From assembly GCA_003538975.1 (NCBI GenBank), contig DPQQ01000005.1, positions 4,939 to 68,938 of the forward strand: DNA of 64,000 bases, read 5' to 3'. Source of the stretch: Clostridiales bacterium (GTDB lineage Bacteria; Bacillota; Clostridia; Christensenellales; Borkfalkiaceae). The position numbers and the translations under genes are program-made. The stretch's first letter is position 1; each line of letters begins with the position of its first letter. The notes below the pieces were generated by a model, which did no database searches, was not told the origin of the DNA, and saw nothing but the letters and a program-made list of their open reading frames with translations. Below are positions 44,334 to 56,422 of this stretch, piece by piece.

Positions 44334-47300
44334 TGTTTTTCTCCATAATGACGGCTTGCAAGCTCGATAAGTTCCTGTGCTATTGCTGATGCTTTAGCTC
44401 TATCAGAACGTAAATACTTATATGAATCAAGTAACTTTCTACGAATGGCGTATCTTAAATTTTGAATTAAATACGGATCATCCCAAAAATTTACAATTTG
44501 CGTTTCCGTCTGGATAGTAGATAATATTTCGTCAATCATGCTCCTTAAAGTATCAAATTCTTCAGCAGTTAAATCTTCAAAAGACTTGCCTTCATATAAT
44601 TTAGCACGGACTAACGCAAAGAACGGCATTTCTTTCACAGGATCTAATCCATAAGTATTTTCCGTGCTTCTACCATGAATAATTTCGTCCTTATACTCTT
44701 TTAGTGCCTGAACTTGCGCTTCCCAATTCTCTTTATATAATTCGAGTATCTTTTGCAACTTCACACCTAAGCGCTCAAAGTATTCCGGATCAAGCGGAGT
44801 ATTGATATTTATGTATTCTTGAATAGCGTATTTCAATTCTTCCGCTTGTGCGCGAGGCGATTTTTCTTTTAGTGTTGTATCAAAAATAGGATTAGTTATT
44901 GAAACGGGTCTAATCTTAGGATTAACGCCGTTAACAATTAAATACTCCTCAATAATACTGCGTATTTTACGTCCACATTCAGCTACTGAGAAATTACCGT
45001 CTCTACGCCTGTTTGCTACACACTGTTTAATAAAACTAGCCACCTTAAAATCTGGAACATAGGGTAATGCTGAAGGTTTAGGGTAAACTCGGTCAAGATA
45101 TTTGGCAAAAGTATTGAAAAATTTGTTGAAGTTTTGCCATAACTTATCATCCTCTGCGAGCTCGTCACATATAAAAGTCTTTTCCGCTAGACCGGAGACA
45201 CCTATTTCTTCAACAACAAACCGCGTGAGGTTATCATGTGCAATACGCAGTTTATCATAATCTTGTCCAACGCTCAGCAATGCCCCTGTAGTTTCCTTGA
45301 TATCCTCGTCTTTATATTTTGCAAGGGCTTTCTTTAAATGATTAAATACTCCGACATAATCAACAACATAACCGCATTCTTTACCTTTTGACGTACGATT
45401 AACTCTTGCAATTGCTTGCAAAAGATTATGATCACGAATAATATCGTCTAAATACATAACCTGTTCGATTGGTGCATCAAAACCAGTCAGAAGCATATCG
45501 GCAACAACTATTATTCCGACTTCTCCCGTGATTTTATTACCTTTCTTATCTGTATCCTCGGCATAATAACCCAGTTTAAAACTTGCTATTTGCTTGTCAT
45601 GCGTATGTTCGTTACCAAATTCTTTTAAATAAGGTTTGTCGTTCCCTTGTGCCGAAATAATGCAAGCTATTTGCATCCTTTTTAAAACCTCAAGGTCATA
45701 GTTGTTAGGATTTAATGTCTCAAGTTCAGCGATTTTTGCTTGCAACAATCTATCAAGCACAACCTTGTATCTATACGCTGCTTCTTGAGAGCAAGTAACC
45801 ACCTGAGCCTTAAATCCGTTGGTAAAAACTGTTGATATATAATGCTCAAGCATATCTTTGGCTTTCTTTTCAATTACTTCCCATGCTTCAAGATAACCTC
45901 TTAATGTATATTTACCGAGAATCTGCTTCTTTTGAGACTCATCCGCAAAGGCAAAAACATCAAGAAACTTATCGTCCATCGCAGATATATCTTTTATATT
46001 GCTCTCGGTTGCTCTGCCTTCGTATTTGATCTCTACTATCACTTCATCGGCTATTGCCTGTCTCATTGTGTAGGCGTCTATGTATCCACCGAAAGTTTCC
46101 GTCGTTCTATCTATTGGCGTTCCCGTAAAAGCAACTTTAATAGAATTAGGCATACATTGCCACATATTTGCCGCCAGATGCGAGTATTGTGTTCTATGTG
46201 CTTCGTCGATCATTATTAAGATTTTCTTGGATGTGTTTAGTACAGGGAATATCTCCATGCTCGCTTTTTTGACACCAAACTTATGTACCATCGCAACAAC
46301 TATATTGCTTGCAGGGTCTTTTATAAGCGGTTTTAGAGTAGCAATACTTTTGCCGACAGTAACGGTTTGCGAAATGCAGTTGCTTGTGTCTAATAGCTGT
46401 TTTTGCAAATCTTTTCTATCAAGGATAAGCACGATTTTATAATCGATGAAATCGTCAAGATGGTTCATTTTTTTAATAACAAACATCATCGTAAGCGATT
46501 TTCCACTTCCTTGCGTATGCCAAACCGTGCCACCCTTATCGGCTTGTGTTTCACCTGAACGCATACGGTTGATTATTTTGTGGACGCCACGGAATTGTTG
46601 ATAGCGACAAACTATTTTTGCAGTTCTTCCTTTTTCATCATCTTTAAACACGGTAAAGTTTTGCATTATGTCAAGTAGATGATTAGGCGAGAGCATTCCC
46701 TTTACCAACACTTCTTGACCGGAAGGTGTTGTTCCGTCTTCTTTTATTTCCGATATCGCATAAGGATAACAGTCTTTCCATTCAATAAAATGATTGTAAG
46801 CGCCTGTAATAGTTGTATATTTTGCTTGCTGAAAAGAAGTAGCTATGACAAACTGATTAAAATAAAACAATTCGGGCACACCTTCGGCAAACTGTGCGTC
46901 GCGACGATCCTGATAACGCATCAACTGCTCAATTGCTTGTCCCATAGGGTCAACTATGTCAGGTGCTTTACACTCGATTACAACAAGCGGAATACCATTA
47001 ACAAACAAAACCACATCCGGAATAATATGCTGTTCTACGCCCGGAATCTTTACTTTTAATTGACATACGGCTATATATGAGTTTTTGCTCTTAGTTATAT
47101 CAAACCTTTCTTTTTCAAGGTTTGTATAATCAAATAAACGTACAGACTCATTGACGGCACCGGTATAAAGATTGTCTGCAGTAAGTCCGTCAACTAAATG
47201 CTTTTGGATTTTACGGTTTATCTCAAGTGCATCGGCTTGAATGCCATAGTTTAAGAACTCGTCTATGAGCGGCTCTACTTGTTCTTCCTTAAGCCACGGG

Positions 47301-47494
47301 TTAAGCCTCGATATCGCATTATGAAACTCCTCGCGCATGATAACGTCCGCAAGGCTTTCTCTGTTGCTAAGTTCGGGAGAGTTTCTTGTTGTAACATCAA
47401 GGTCAATAATACTCCAACCCAAACTACTTAATTGCTCCAATAACGGTTTTTCCGTATATAAACGTTCGCTTATATTATCGTATCTTTCCGGCAT
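44330..47494 (-). CDS. hsdR: Type I restriction enzyme, R (endonuclease) subunit
   Basis: This 1054-residue protein has the nuclease site Asp160 and Glu174-C-Lys176 (VVIECKAPD), the motor Walker A TQGSGKS at 327-333 and DEAH at 430-433. It translocates DNA and cuts it at a distance when the site is unmethylated. Length is normal and no frameshift is seen. It begins 9 bases after hsdS and ends in the YgjP gene. Confidence 0.96.
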   Translation of the reverse strand: MPERYDNISERLYTEKPLLEQLSSLGWSIIDLDVTTRNSPELSNRESLADVIMREEFHNAISRLNPWLKEEQVEPLIDEFLNYGIQADALEINRKIQKHLVDGLTADNLYTGAVNESVRLFDYTNLEKERFDITKSKNSYIAVCQLKVKIPGVEQHIIPDVVLFVNGIPLVVIECKAPDIVDPMGQAIEQLMRYQDRRDAQFAEGVPELFYFNQFVIATSFQQAKYTTITGAYNHFIEWKDCYPYAISEIKEDGTTPSGQEVLVKGMLSPNHLLDIMQNFTVFKDDEKGRTAKIVCRYQQFRGVHKIINRMRSGETQADKGGTVWHTQGSGKSLTMMFVIKKMNHLDDFIDYKIVLILDRKDLQKQLLDTSNCISQTVTVGKSIATLKPLIKDPASNIVVAMVHKFGVKKASMEIFPVLNTSKKILIMIDEAHRTQYSHLAANMWQCMPNSIKVAFTGTPIDRTTETFGGYIDAYTMRQAIADEVIVEIKYEGRATESNIKDISAMDDKFLDVFAFADESQKKQILGKYTLRGYLEAWEVIEKKAKDMLEHYISTVFTNGFKAQVVTCSQEAAYRYKVVLDRLLQAKIAELETLNPNNYDLEVLKRMQIACIISAQGNDKPYLKEFGNEHTHDKQIASFKLGYYAEDTDKKGNKITGEVGIIVVADMLLTGFDAPIEQVMYLDDIIRDHNLLQAIARVNRTSKGKECGYVVDYVGVFNHLKKALAKYKDEDIKETTGALLSVGQDYDKLRIAHDNLTRFVVEEIGVSGLAEKTFICDELAEDDKLWQNFNKFFNTFAKYLDRVYPKPSALPYVPDFKVASFIKQCVANRRRDGNFSVAECGRKIRSIIEEYLIVNGVNPKIRPVSITNPIFDTTLKEKSPRAQAEELKYAIQEYININTPLDPEYFERLGVKLQKILELYKENWEAQVQALKEYKDEIIHGRSTENTYGLDPVKEMPFFALVRAKLYEGKSFEDLTAEEFDTLRSMIDEILSTIQTETQIVNFWDDPYLIQNLRYAIRRKLLDSYKYLRSDRAKASAIAQELIELASRHYGEKQ

Positions 47495-47503
47495 AACAAC
47501 TCC

Positions 47504-48715
47504 TTATAAAAGCGCATCGACCGCCACTTTATGTGTCAATAAATCTTGCATCAGCCCTTGTTTGATCTGAAGCAACTTTCTTTGATGCGTGTATTCCAAA
47601 TCAATTTTTTCATCAACAGCAAAAAGTATTTGCGTAATTCTAATCTGCTCATTTCGATCTGGTCGCTTTATTTGCATTTTATAAAGCACGGCTTGATTAA
47701 GATGTTTAATCGTTGATCCGGTTAAATTATTTTGGATAAAGAGCGCAAAACTTCTGTCCGATAATAAATAATACAAGTAATCCGTTGTTGTTTTCTGATT
47801 AATCGGTCTGATAACAAAAACTCCACTGTTCAGCGTGACTTGGTGCGGGCAATCTTTAACCATGGCTGTTTTCCCTATAGTGCCATCTTTCGTAATTAAT
47901 AAGTCATCATTTTTTAATTGAATGCCTACATCTTGAAAATATCTTTCCAAGGATACATGATAACAATTATCCCAATCAATACGCCCGTTATCAAAATCTG
48001 TACCTGTTACCAAATATGGTCCTTCATCTATAAATTCGTCTGATCTCAAACCCTGCCAACCTATGCGTGCCCTTAACTTAAACAAGTGCTCTATTTGATC
48101 AACATCCCACTCAACCGGAATCATGCCCAACGGAGAAGGCTTATATTTATGTGTTTTCGGAGAACGGATATTGCCGTTTTCATCAATTCCATTTATAAGT
48201 AAGTCTTGTAAGAGTCCTTCTTTTATTGCTTTATATTTCTCAATTATCGCTGTCGTTTTATCTATGGCAATATCAATAGTCGTTAAAATTTCCGCAATTT
48301 TTTCTTGCTCTTGCTTATTGGTAGAGAATTGTATTTGTACTTTTGAAAGCTCTTTTTTTTGAATGTTAGGCAACCCCGATCCTACGCGTAAACGCATAAT
48401 ATCCGGCTCTTTAAATTTTAAGTATTCGTATAAATACAAAAGGCATATTTCTTTCGATAAATTTTTTAAAGCGTAATTGTGTCCACCACTCCAAAATCGA
48501 GTGGAATTATATGCAACATATCCACAAGAATTGCCACCCTCACTAATTGAAATTGTATCCGCCTCTGTGTTCCATTTGTTTAGATAGCCAGACGGATTTT
48601 GTCCTCCATTTAAGACGTAGTAATCGCCTTCTTTCTCTAAATGGATTTTTGCCATCTGCTGCCCTTTGCTCAATAGTGCAAGTTGTGATAATTGTTTTTT
48701 TACCCACTCACTCAT
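47504..48715 (-). CDS. hsdS: Type I restriction enzyme, S (specificity) subunit
   Basis: This 403-residue protein has two target-recognition domains, each followed by a coiled-coil helix: [23 protein letters not shown] (about 170) and [24 protein letters not shown] (about 375). It decides the DNA sequence methylated and cut by the complex. The recognised bipartite sequence cannot be read from the protein. It overlaps the end of hsdM by eight bases. No inverted repeats or second hsdS fragment suggest phase variation. Confidence 0.93.
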   Translation of the reverse strand: MSEWVKKQLSQLALLSKGQQMAKIHLEKEGDYYVLNGGQNPSGYLNKWNTEADTISISEGGNSCGYVAYNSTRFWSGGHNYALKNLSKEICLLYLYEYLKFKEPDIMRLRVGSGLPNIQKKELSKVQIQFSTNKQEQEKIAEILTTIDIAIDKTTAIIEKYKAIKEGLLQDLLINGIDENGNIRSPKTHKYKPSPLGMIPVEWDVDQIEHLFKLRARIGWQGLRSDEFIDEGPYLVTGTDFDNGRIDWDNCYHVSLERYFQDVGIQLKNDDLLITKDGTIGKTAMVKDCPHQVTLNSGVFVIRPINQKTTTDYLYYLLSDRSFALFIQNNLTGSTIKHLNQAVLYKMQIKRPDRNEQIRITQILFAVDEKIDLEYTHQRKLLQIKQGLMQDLLTHKVAVDALL

Positions 48716-51302
48716 TGATATAGCCCAGCCTTTTTAAGAAATCGTTAAGTTTGCTTTCCGCATCCAAACGATCGGAAAGAAGTTGATTAGCTGAAACAAA
48801 GTATTTATCGTAAAGATGTTGTATCGATTTAATCGTTTTATCGACCTCGGCTTTTAGGTATTTTTCAAGTTCAATAAACAGCGCTTCTTTCAACAAGTCC
48901 ATTATCATGCTTTCGCACTGCGTAGAAGTCAAGCTATCGCGTATAGCATTAAGTTTTTCTTTTAAGGCGTTGTCCTGTTCTTTATATTTTTTATTAAGAT
49001 TTCTTATATCTTTTTCGTATTGTGCTATTTGTTTTAAAACAGAGTCGTATGCCTTTCTGTCTGCGTCGGTCGTTGCCGAGGATTTTAGTGCTTTATAATA
49101 TTTCTTTGCTTCTTTGGTAGTTATTTCTTTTCCTTCTTCGTCACCATCAAATTCTATTTCTATATCTAGTGAAGAAATATACTCCTGCAAGTCTGCCTGT
49201 GCAGAAGAAATCTGTGTGTTTAATTCCTCCAACTCAGCAAGTTCTTTTGAAAAATGCTCCTTGGCGATTTTCTCGTCGCTTACAAGTGCGGGGACAAAGC
49301 CTTCTGCGTTTATAGTTTTAAATACGTTTTTAATAGCGATAACTTCTTTTACTGTTACTTTTGTTTCGCTGTCGCCACTGGTTTCTATTTCTGTCGTTTC
49401 ACGCACGGTATAGTTATGATCCCACCAATTAGCAAAAACGCCTACGGCTTGATATTTATCAAGGATCCCGACGGGAACAATTTTTTCTTCAATCAGTTTG
49501 GTGTAATTACGTTTGAATTCCTGTATCTGTAAACTATTTTGAACAGATGAAACAGCTGCACCGGCTTCTGCCCAAAACGATACTGTCGCCTGACGCATGG
49601 CATTGTTTGCAGCGGTAACACCATCGTTAGAAAGAATGCATTGTTTAATTTTTGCCTTTGTATCACACTTGGACTTAAATTTAAAAAACTCCTCGGTATA
49701 TTCATCAAACAGATTTTTAGGGTCAATATTATACTTTTTTATAGCCCCGTTGAGTTTTTCAACTTCATCTTTAGGAACACCACCCGAAATATGAGCCCTA
49801 ACATTTTGAGGTTCTTGATCGGGTGAGTTGTCCACATAACGACGAATATTTAAATTTCCATCATTCTTTTCTTTATCTAATATTTCAGATATAGGAACTA
49901 TTCGTGAATATTTAGGTTCTTCTTTGCTGTGTTCGAACACATAAATGATTTTTTCAATATCCTCGGGTCGTAAGTAATTTTGATTTTTGCCTTCGCCATA
50001 TTCCGCATCCGCATTTATTATCAATATCTTTCCTGCAAGCTCGGGATTGGTTTCACGCTTGTTTTTATTGATTACAATAAGGCACGCAGGAATACCCGTG
50101 CCGTAAAATAGGTCAGGCGGTAGGCTGATTATAGCTTGTACTATGTCGTTGGGATCGTTTAAAATCGCTTTCCGAATGTCGCCTTCTTTACCACCTCTAA
50201 ACAGTACGCCGTGAGGCATAACGGTTATCATCATTCCGTTGTCTTTAAGACTTGCTATCATATGTTGTACAAACATAAGGTCCGCTTTCTTTCCGGTTTC
50301 GGGCGCCCAACCGTAAAGGAACCTTTCCTGATGCCGCATTTTGTCGTTGCGCTTATAGTTTTGCGAAAACGGTGGATTTGCTATAACTCTATCAAACCTT
50401 TCAACGCCACAGCTGTTTTCAAACGCAGGATTTACGAGCGTATCTTCAAAAGCTATTTTCGCATTGGGTATTCCGTGCATAATCATATTCATCTTGCAAA
50501 TAGACCAAACGCTCGGCTCGTTGTCCTGACCGTAAATTACAAGACGACGTGCGTCCTGTCCCAACTCCTCTACATAGTGCTTACTTTGTATAAGCATGCC
50601 ACCGCTTCCGCAGGTAGGGTCATAAACAGTCATGCCTGCTTGCGGTTTTATAATGCGAACCATTAATTGAACGACAGGAGCAGGAGTGTAGAATTCGCCG
50701 CCTTTTTTACCTGCACTATCGGCAAAGTTTTTAATCATATATTCATAAGCTGCGCCTAAGATATCCGGGAATACAAAGTTTTCGTTCGTTAGTTTATACT
50801 TGTTAAAGTGAACGATAAAATCTTGCAAATTGTCATTCGATACTATTTGCTTGTTGTTAACTTTTTTGGTAAAGTCAATCGATTCAAAAACATTTTTCAA
50901 AGAAGCGTTTGAATCTGCGATTGATTTTAATGCGGCGTTAAGTTTCGGAGCAATATTGTTCTTTAAATGCAGAATGCCTTTAAAAACGTCTTCTCCTTCT
51001 TTTTCGGGCTGAATATAATCCTGTTCTGCAAGCGTCCACCGTGCTTTTTTAGGAACAAAGAACGTATTGCCGTAACTCTGCGGATCTTCCAGTTCAATAG
51101 CAATCTCATCGTCTGTATATCCTTTAGTTTGCAGACTCTTTTTAAGTTTTGCTTGTTCCTGTTCAAATATGTCCGATAAACGCTTTAAAAATAGCATTCC
51201 AAAAATATATTCTTTATACTGGCTTGCGTCCATCTTATTCCTTAAAATGTCAGCAGCTTTTAATAAATGGTTTTCTAATTGCGATATGGTAAGTTTGCCC
51301 AT
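48708..51302 (-). CDS. hsdM: Type I restriction enzyme, M (methyltransferase) subunit
   Basis: This 864-residue protein has the adenine-methyltransferase motifs DPTCGSGG at 228-235 and NPPF at 309-312, plus the preceding [14 protein letters not shown]. The N-terminal half (about 520 residues) is a standard HsdM. A further 340 residues hold coiled-coil-like Lys/Glu-rich segments (about 690-800). This extended form occurs in some type I systems, but its role is not clear. It is the first enzyme of the operon, 65 bases downstream of the XRE gene. Confidence 0.95.
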   Translation of the reverse strand: MGKLTISQLENHLLKAADILRNKMDASQYKEYIFGMLFLKRLSDIFEQEQAKLKKSLQTKGYTDDEIAIELEDPQSYGNTFFVPKKARWTLAEQDYIQPEKEGEDVFKGILHLKNNIAPKLNAALKSIADSNASLKNVFESIDFTKKVNNKQIVSNDNLQDFIVHFNKYKLTNENFVFPDILGAAYEYMIKNFADSAGKKGGEFYTPAPVVQLMVRIIKPQAGMTVYDPTCGSGGMLIQSKHYVEELGQDARRLVIYGQDNEPSVWSICKMNMIMHGIPNAKIAFEDTLVNPAFENSCGVERFDRVIANPPFSQNYKRNDKMRHQERFLYGWAPETGKKADLMFVQHMIASLKDNGMMITVMPHGVLFRGGKEGDIRKAILNDPNDIVQAIISLPPDLFYGTGIPACLIVINKNKRETNPELAGKILIINADAEYGEGKNQNYLRPEDIEKIIYVFEHSKEEPKYSRIVPISEILDKEKNDGNLNIRRYVDNSPDQEPQNVRAHISGGVPKDEVEKLNGAIKKYNIDPKNLFDEYTEEFFKFKSKCDTKAKIKQCILSNDGVTAANNAMRQATVSFWAEAGAAVSSVQNSLQIQEFKRNYTKLIEEKIVPVGILDKYQAVGVFANWWDHNYTVRETTEIETSGDSETKVTVKEVIAIKNVFKTINAEGFVPALVSDEKIAKEHFSKELAELEELNTQISSAQADLQEYISSLDIEIEFDGDEEGKEITTKEAKKYYKALKSSATTDADRKAYDSVLKQIAQYEKDIRNLNKKYKEQDNALKEKLNAIRDSLTSTQCESMIMDLLKEALFIELEKYLKAEVDKTIKSIQHLYDKYFVSANQLLSDRLDAESKLNDFLKRLGYINE

Positions 51303-51367
51303 ACTTTTCTCCTTGCGTCAATTATTAGTTACTGTTGTCCTGTGCGGTTAAATAAGCAATTTTTAAC

Positions 51368-51571
51368 CTACTCTCTTGTAATATCAACAATATCTTCAAT
51401 ATTACAATCTAATACACTACATATTTTAAGAAGTATGTCCATATGGACTGTTTCATTTCGACCGAGCTTTGCCATAGCAGTAGTTGTGATTCCAGTCGCT
51501 TTACGTAAATCTTCTTTTTTCATATCCTTATCAATAAGTAGCTTCCATAGCTTTTTATAACTTGCAGCCAT
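51368..51571 (-). CDS. XRE-type regulator of the restriction operon
   Basis: This 67-residue protein is a single helix-turn-helix: MKKEDLRKATGITTTAMAKL at about 17-36, followed by NCNIEDIVD-like DCNIEDIVDI. It has AAGGGAG before the ATG. It lies first in the operon, 65 bases before hsdM, so it likely represses or times expression of the restriction genes, as controller proteins do. Confidence 0.85.
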   Translation of the reverse strand: MAASYKKLWKLLIDKDMKKEDLRKATGITTTAMAKLGRNETVHMDILLKICSVLDCNIEDIVDITRE

Positions 51572-51889
51572 AATAAAACTCCCTTTTCGATTCTTACGAA
51601 TATTATATCATACTTCAAGAAATATATCAAGAAAAAATCCAATATTTAGAGAATGGATAAAAATTTTATATACTCAAAAGCGGGTTTCCCGCTTGTTGAG
51701 AGCGAGCAAAGCGAGCGGAATCGAAATAGTCAAAATCCCGAATTTTGGCTATTTCCTTAACCTGCTTAGGCATCGGAAATTGCCGCAATTTTGGCGAACA
51801 ATATTAAGTATTTTTCAAACGTAAAAATTATCGAAGGATTTTCGTAATTATGACTATATCTGTCAACAATAATGTGATATTATATCCGT
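51572..51889. other. Divergent intergenic region with hairpins between the two modules
   Basis: This stretch of about 318 bases separates the leftward defence operon and the rightward mobility module, so it should hold both promoters. It contains AAGCGGG with CCCGCTT near 51677-51693, and a stem near 51728-51754 built of ATAG-CAAAAT pairing with ATTTTG-CTAT. No coding frame is evident. Confidence 0.55.
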
Positions 51890-52915
51890 ATGGATAAATT
51901 AGCGTATCATCTTAATAAAAAGAAAAAGCCTTCTAAAACAGAAGGCAAGTTTCTGTATTACTATCCCTGTAACAGCGCAGATAAGGCAAACTATCGTGTC
52001 GGGGATAAAAAGTATATCGTTATCGAAGTCACGGAAAACGAATGGGAAGCTCTGCGCGAGTTGGACAGATTCGAGTACAATAATTGGCATAAAGTCTACC
52101 GTCATAACGAGCCGTTCCCCATAGACGAAGAAATGCTTTCTCCACGTGAGCAGCAGAAATGGATCAATAAAGAAATTCCGTTTACTACTCTTTCAATCGA
52201 GCGGTTGGATAGAGTTCGGGCATTGGGAACATTGACAGTGCAAGAACGCAAAGTATATTGTCTTTGCGTGGACGACGGACTAACGCAAAAGGACATAGCC
52301 GAATATCTCGGCATTACGCAAGGCGCTGTATCTACTACTTTTAATAGGGCAAGAAAAAAGTTAGATGCTTACAATACAAGTAAGGACAACGCTCCCGACG
52401 ATATTGTATGGGCGTTATGGAAAATCTTTATGCGCGACTACGAACTGCCGGACTTCCTTGACGTGGAAATAGAGTTTGTCATAAGGGGTATTTTCAACGA
52501 CTTGATTCCGTTCATAAATTGGTTTTACAGTATAGGCGAACTGTGTCGTTACATATTGTGGTATTATCTTTTCGATGAAGATAGAATCAGACAAGACATA
52601 GAAAAGTATCTTTCAACTGCCACGCAGGAAGAACAAGAATATTTCAAAGACTACTACGGCGAACAAGTACCTATTATTCAAGGCGTTTACGTTCGGTTAT
52701 GCATGGAAGTAAAACGCCGAGAAGCAAATAGATTACAAGACAGCCATAAAGCGATAGACGGCGTTTATACAGCCGTCGAAAAGATAGCTAAACGCTTGAA
52801 TCTTTCCGTAGAAGAATGTTTGAAACAAAGGTTATACCCATATCTTGCAGAGAAGCGCAAAAGACGCTTGAAAGAATTTTATAGGTATTATACGGGCAAG
52901 AAACTACACGAATAA
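51890..52915 (+). CDS. Sigma-70-like HTH protein of mobile elements
   Basis: This 341-residue protein has a region-4-like helix-turn-helix at about 114-158 (LTVQERKVYCLCVDDGLTQ, then YLGITQGAVSTTFNRARKKL). The N-terminal 110 residues resemble the start of sigma-like proteins encoded by integrative elements of gut Firmicutes. The C-terminal 180 residues are helical and not recognised. It may control the mobility genes downstream. It could act as a sigma factor or merely as a DNA-binding regulator. Confidence 0.7.
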   Translation: MDKLAYHLNKKKKPSKTEGKFLYYYPCNSADKANYRVGDKKYIVIEVTENEWEALRELDRFEYNNWHKVYRHNEPFPIDEEMLSPREQQKWINKEIPFTTLSIERLDRVRALGTLTVQERKVYCLCVDDGLTQKDIAEYLGITQGAVSTTFNRARKKLDAYNTSKDNAPDDIVWALWKIFMRDYELPDFLDVEIEFVIRGIFNDLIPFINWFYSIGELCRYILWYYLFDEDRIRQDIEKYLSTATQEEQEYFKDYYGEQVPIIQGVYVRLCMEVKRREANRLQDSHKAIDGVYTAVEKIAKRLNLSVEECLKQRLYPYLAEKRKRRLKEFYRYYTGKKLHE

Positions 52916-53024
52916 AAATTTTTTAAGAAATTTTATTTTTGATGTAATATTTTAGGCGTTCTCGTGGCTTATAAGTAGGGAAGGAAATTTTCTTGCACAA
53001 GGAAGATTACCGCTAAAACGAAAA

Positions 53025-53087
53025 CTTAATATGGAATGAACAATTCCGTTTAAGGTCGGCTTTCGTACAGAGAGCCGATTTTGTTTT
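53025..53087 (+). promoter_or_regulatory. Inverted repeat plus attenuator-like stem upstream of mob
   Basis: CTTAA and GGAAT (53025-53029, 53033-53037) can pair with ATTCC and TTAAG (53043-53047, 53050-53054), an imperfect inverted repeat that could be an origin of transfer. Immediately after, a nine-base stem (53056-53064 with 53070-53078, one G-T wobble) is followed by TTTTGTTTT, which looks like an intrinsic terminator or attenuator. Confidence 0.5.
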
Positions 53088-53101
53088 GCTCTAAATCTAA
53101 A

Positions 53102-53112
53102 AAAGGAGGTGA
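53102..53112 (+). promoter_or_regulatory. Perfect ribosome site with no canonical start at the right spacing
   Basis: AAAGGAGGTGA is a full anti-16S match. The next codon in frame at normal spacing is ATA (53118-53120). A GTG at 53109-53111 is inside the site itself. So the mob-like gene has an optimal site aimed at a non-canonical codon. Confidence 0.7.
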
Positions 53113-53900
53113 AAAACATAGGCTATTACAGTAATCAAGATTATTCTTGGTTATATCCGAGAGATAAGCACGCAATAATTTCCGTCCTTACGTTCAGACA
53201 ACAGGATTTGCCCGCACAGGACGAATACCTTATCGAAGCGCAAGCGGAATATTCTGTTAAATGGTTAAAACAAAAATCTGATATATTTCAAACCGAAATT
53301 GCCCGCAAGATAGAAATGCTCAACGCACAGTTTCATCCGCGCGGAAAGAATAAAGTAATGGAATGTCTGCAATTCGGCGGCAATCATGAGTTTTGGCAAG
53401 ACTTTCCCGACGAACAGGAGATTGAGGCATACTTCTACCATTGTTATGACTTTGCCGTTGACTACATAGGCTTTCTGAAATCAGATAAGAACATTATTTG
53501 CGCACTAACCGTGACAGAGCCGAACAGGCGAAATCTTTTCGTGTACTATTTACCTATAACGGATAAGTGGAAAGTAAAAGCAATAGGCAACGACAAAAGC
53601 GAAAACGGAAACAAGTTGCAACTGCGCGATTCGGAAGGCAACCCGATATACCGAACAAAACGATTTATAAGCAAACCGTTATTATGCCATTCCGAGTTTT
53701 GGAAGCAACGTGGCAAAGAAATGTCCTACTCTGTTTTGCAAGAGTGCTTTTATCAATCTATATCCAAGCGTTACGGCGCAAAGCGCGGAGAAAGTACGTC
53801 TTTGCTTAAATACACTACTCCCGAACAGGCAGAGCGTTTTAAGAGATATAAAGACGATGAATACGATATTTTCAAGAATCCCAAAGGAATTTGGGTGTAA
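53109..53900 (+). CDS. Degenerate MobV/Pre-like plasmid recombination (relaxase) protein
   Basis: The end of this protein of about 260 residues (SEFWKQRGKEMSYSVLQECF, then KRYGAKRGES) resembles the last part of the Pre/Mob relaxase domain. The segment that in MobV proteins reads H-x-D-E-x-x-P-H-x-H is here VTEPNRRNLFVYYLP at 135-149, with no histidine, so classical nicking activity is doubtful. The start codon is ATA at 53118 (or GTG at 53109). It may be an inactive relic or a divergent family member. The neighbouring inverted repeat could be its target. Confidence 0.55.
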   Translation: MKNIGYYSNQDYSWLYPRDKHAIISVLTFRQQDLPAQDEYLIEAQAEYSVKWLKQKSDIFQTEIARKIEMLNAQFHPRGKNKVMECLQFGGNHEFWQDFPDEQEIEAYFYHCYDFAVDYIGFLKSDKNIICALTVTEPNRRNLFVYYLPITDKWKVKAIGNDKSENGNKLQLRDSEGNPIYRTKRFISKPLLCHSEFWKQRGKEMSYSVLQECFYQSISKRYGAKRGESTSLLKYTTPEQAERFKRYKDDEYDIFKNPKGIWV

Positions 53901-53904
53901 CCTA

Positions 53905-53944
53905 TTGACAAAACATAAAAAGTATGCTATCGTATATATACGAT
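53905..53944 (+). promoter_or_regulatory. Promoter overlapped by a perfect palindrome (operator)
   Basis: TTGACA (53905-53910) is followed after 17 bases by TATCGT (53928-53933), which overlaps the perfect palindrome ATCGTATATATACGAT (53929-53944). The 95-residue protein encoded next likely binds this and controls itself. Confidence 0.55.
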
Positions 53945-53965
53945 ATTTATTTTACGAGGTGATTT

Positions 53966-54253
53966 ATGGTTACACGCAAAGAGGATACACCGAAAAGACT
54001 TGCAAGCCGCAAGTATGAGGAAAAGAACAAGGAAAAACGGAAAGCAACAAGCGGTAATTTCCAGACGATGATACCGCGAGACCTTTTCGAGAAGATCAAC
54101 GCATTTTTGAAAGAATACGGTTATACCAAAGTGGAGCTGATACAGGCAGGCTATGAAGAACTGCTTGCTCGGCATGACACGGACTTTGCCAAACTTAAAG
54201 ACGGTTATGACGACTTCTTCGAGAGTGAGTTGGAACAATTCAAAAAGAGATAA
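53966..54253 (+). CDS. Small DNA-binding-type protein of the mobility module
   Basis: This 95-residue basic protein (many Lys and Arg in residues 1-30) has a helix-rich second half (DLFEKINAFLKEYGYTKVELIQAGYEELL) similar in size and shape to ribbon-helix-helix or relaxosome accessory proteins. AGGTGATTT precedes the ATG. Its palindrome-overlapped promoter suggests autorepression. The function is inferred from size and context only. Confidence 0.6.
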   Translation: MVTRKEDTPKRLASRKYEEKNKEKRKATSGNFQTMIPRDLFEKINAFLKEYGYTKVELIQAGYEELLARHDTDFAKLKDGYDDFFESELEQFKKR

Positions 54254-54369
54254 ACTTAGAAATCTATAAGGAGGAATCACGCTATAAATAATGAGAGAAC
54301 ATTGTAGTTATATGGAAAGAGTACATAGTATCCGTTCGGCAAATAGAACATTATATGCCGTAGCGCATA

Positions 54370-56180
<1,811 letters not shown>

Positions 56181-56189
56181 GGACAAAAA

Positions 56190-56271
56190 TTATGGAAGCG
56201 TAGCCTTTCGACTACGCTTCCATAAAAATCCCTATTAAAGACACCCTTTTCGCGTTCCTTTTTGTTTTACG
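56190..56271. other. Right end of the element: palindrome and attachment repeat
   Basis: TATGGAAGCGTAG (56191-56203) pairs perfectly with CTACGCTTCCATA (56212-56224). At 56254-56263 GTTCCTTTTT is followed by GTTTTACG (56264-56271), the second copy of the putative core. The remainder of 56272-56511 is host-like, AT-rich and non-coding, with the terminator at 56397-56422. Confidence 0.55.
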
Positions 56272-56396
56272 ATAAATCGCCGCGGAATTATTTCAAAGAT
56301 ACAGTCCTTAAAGGCTTTTATTTATGCGGTAATATTTCGGCGACACAGGTATAATTAGAATATAGCCAAATATTATACAATAAATTTTAATATGAA

Positions 56397-56422
56397 AAGA
56401 GCGGAACTTTTGTTCCGCTCTT
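56397..56422. terminator. Hairpin after the giant lipoprotein gene
   Basis: AAGAGCGGAAC (56397-56407) and GTTCCGCTCTT (56412-56422) form an eleven-base stem with a TTTT loop. It is 90 bases past the stop codon of the leftward gene, and its left side is A-rich, giving T-rich RNA on the minus strand. Confidence 0.75.

Noticed and set aside
47504..48715. A phase-variable hsdS locus
   Set aside because: There is one full hsdS with two recognition domains, and no second hsdS fragment, invertible repeat or adjacent invertase specific to it was found.
56191..56224. A standard terminator for the recombinase gene
   Set aside because: The stem is strong, but the sequence after it on the plus strand is A-rich, not T-rich.
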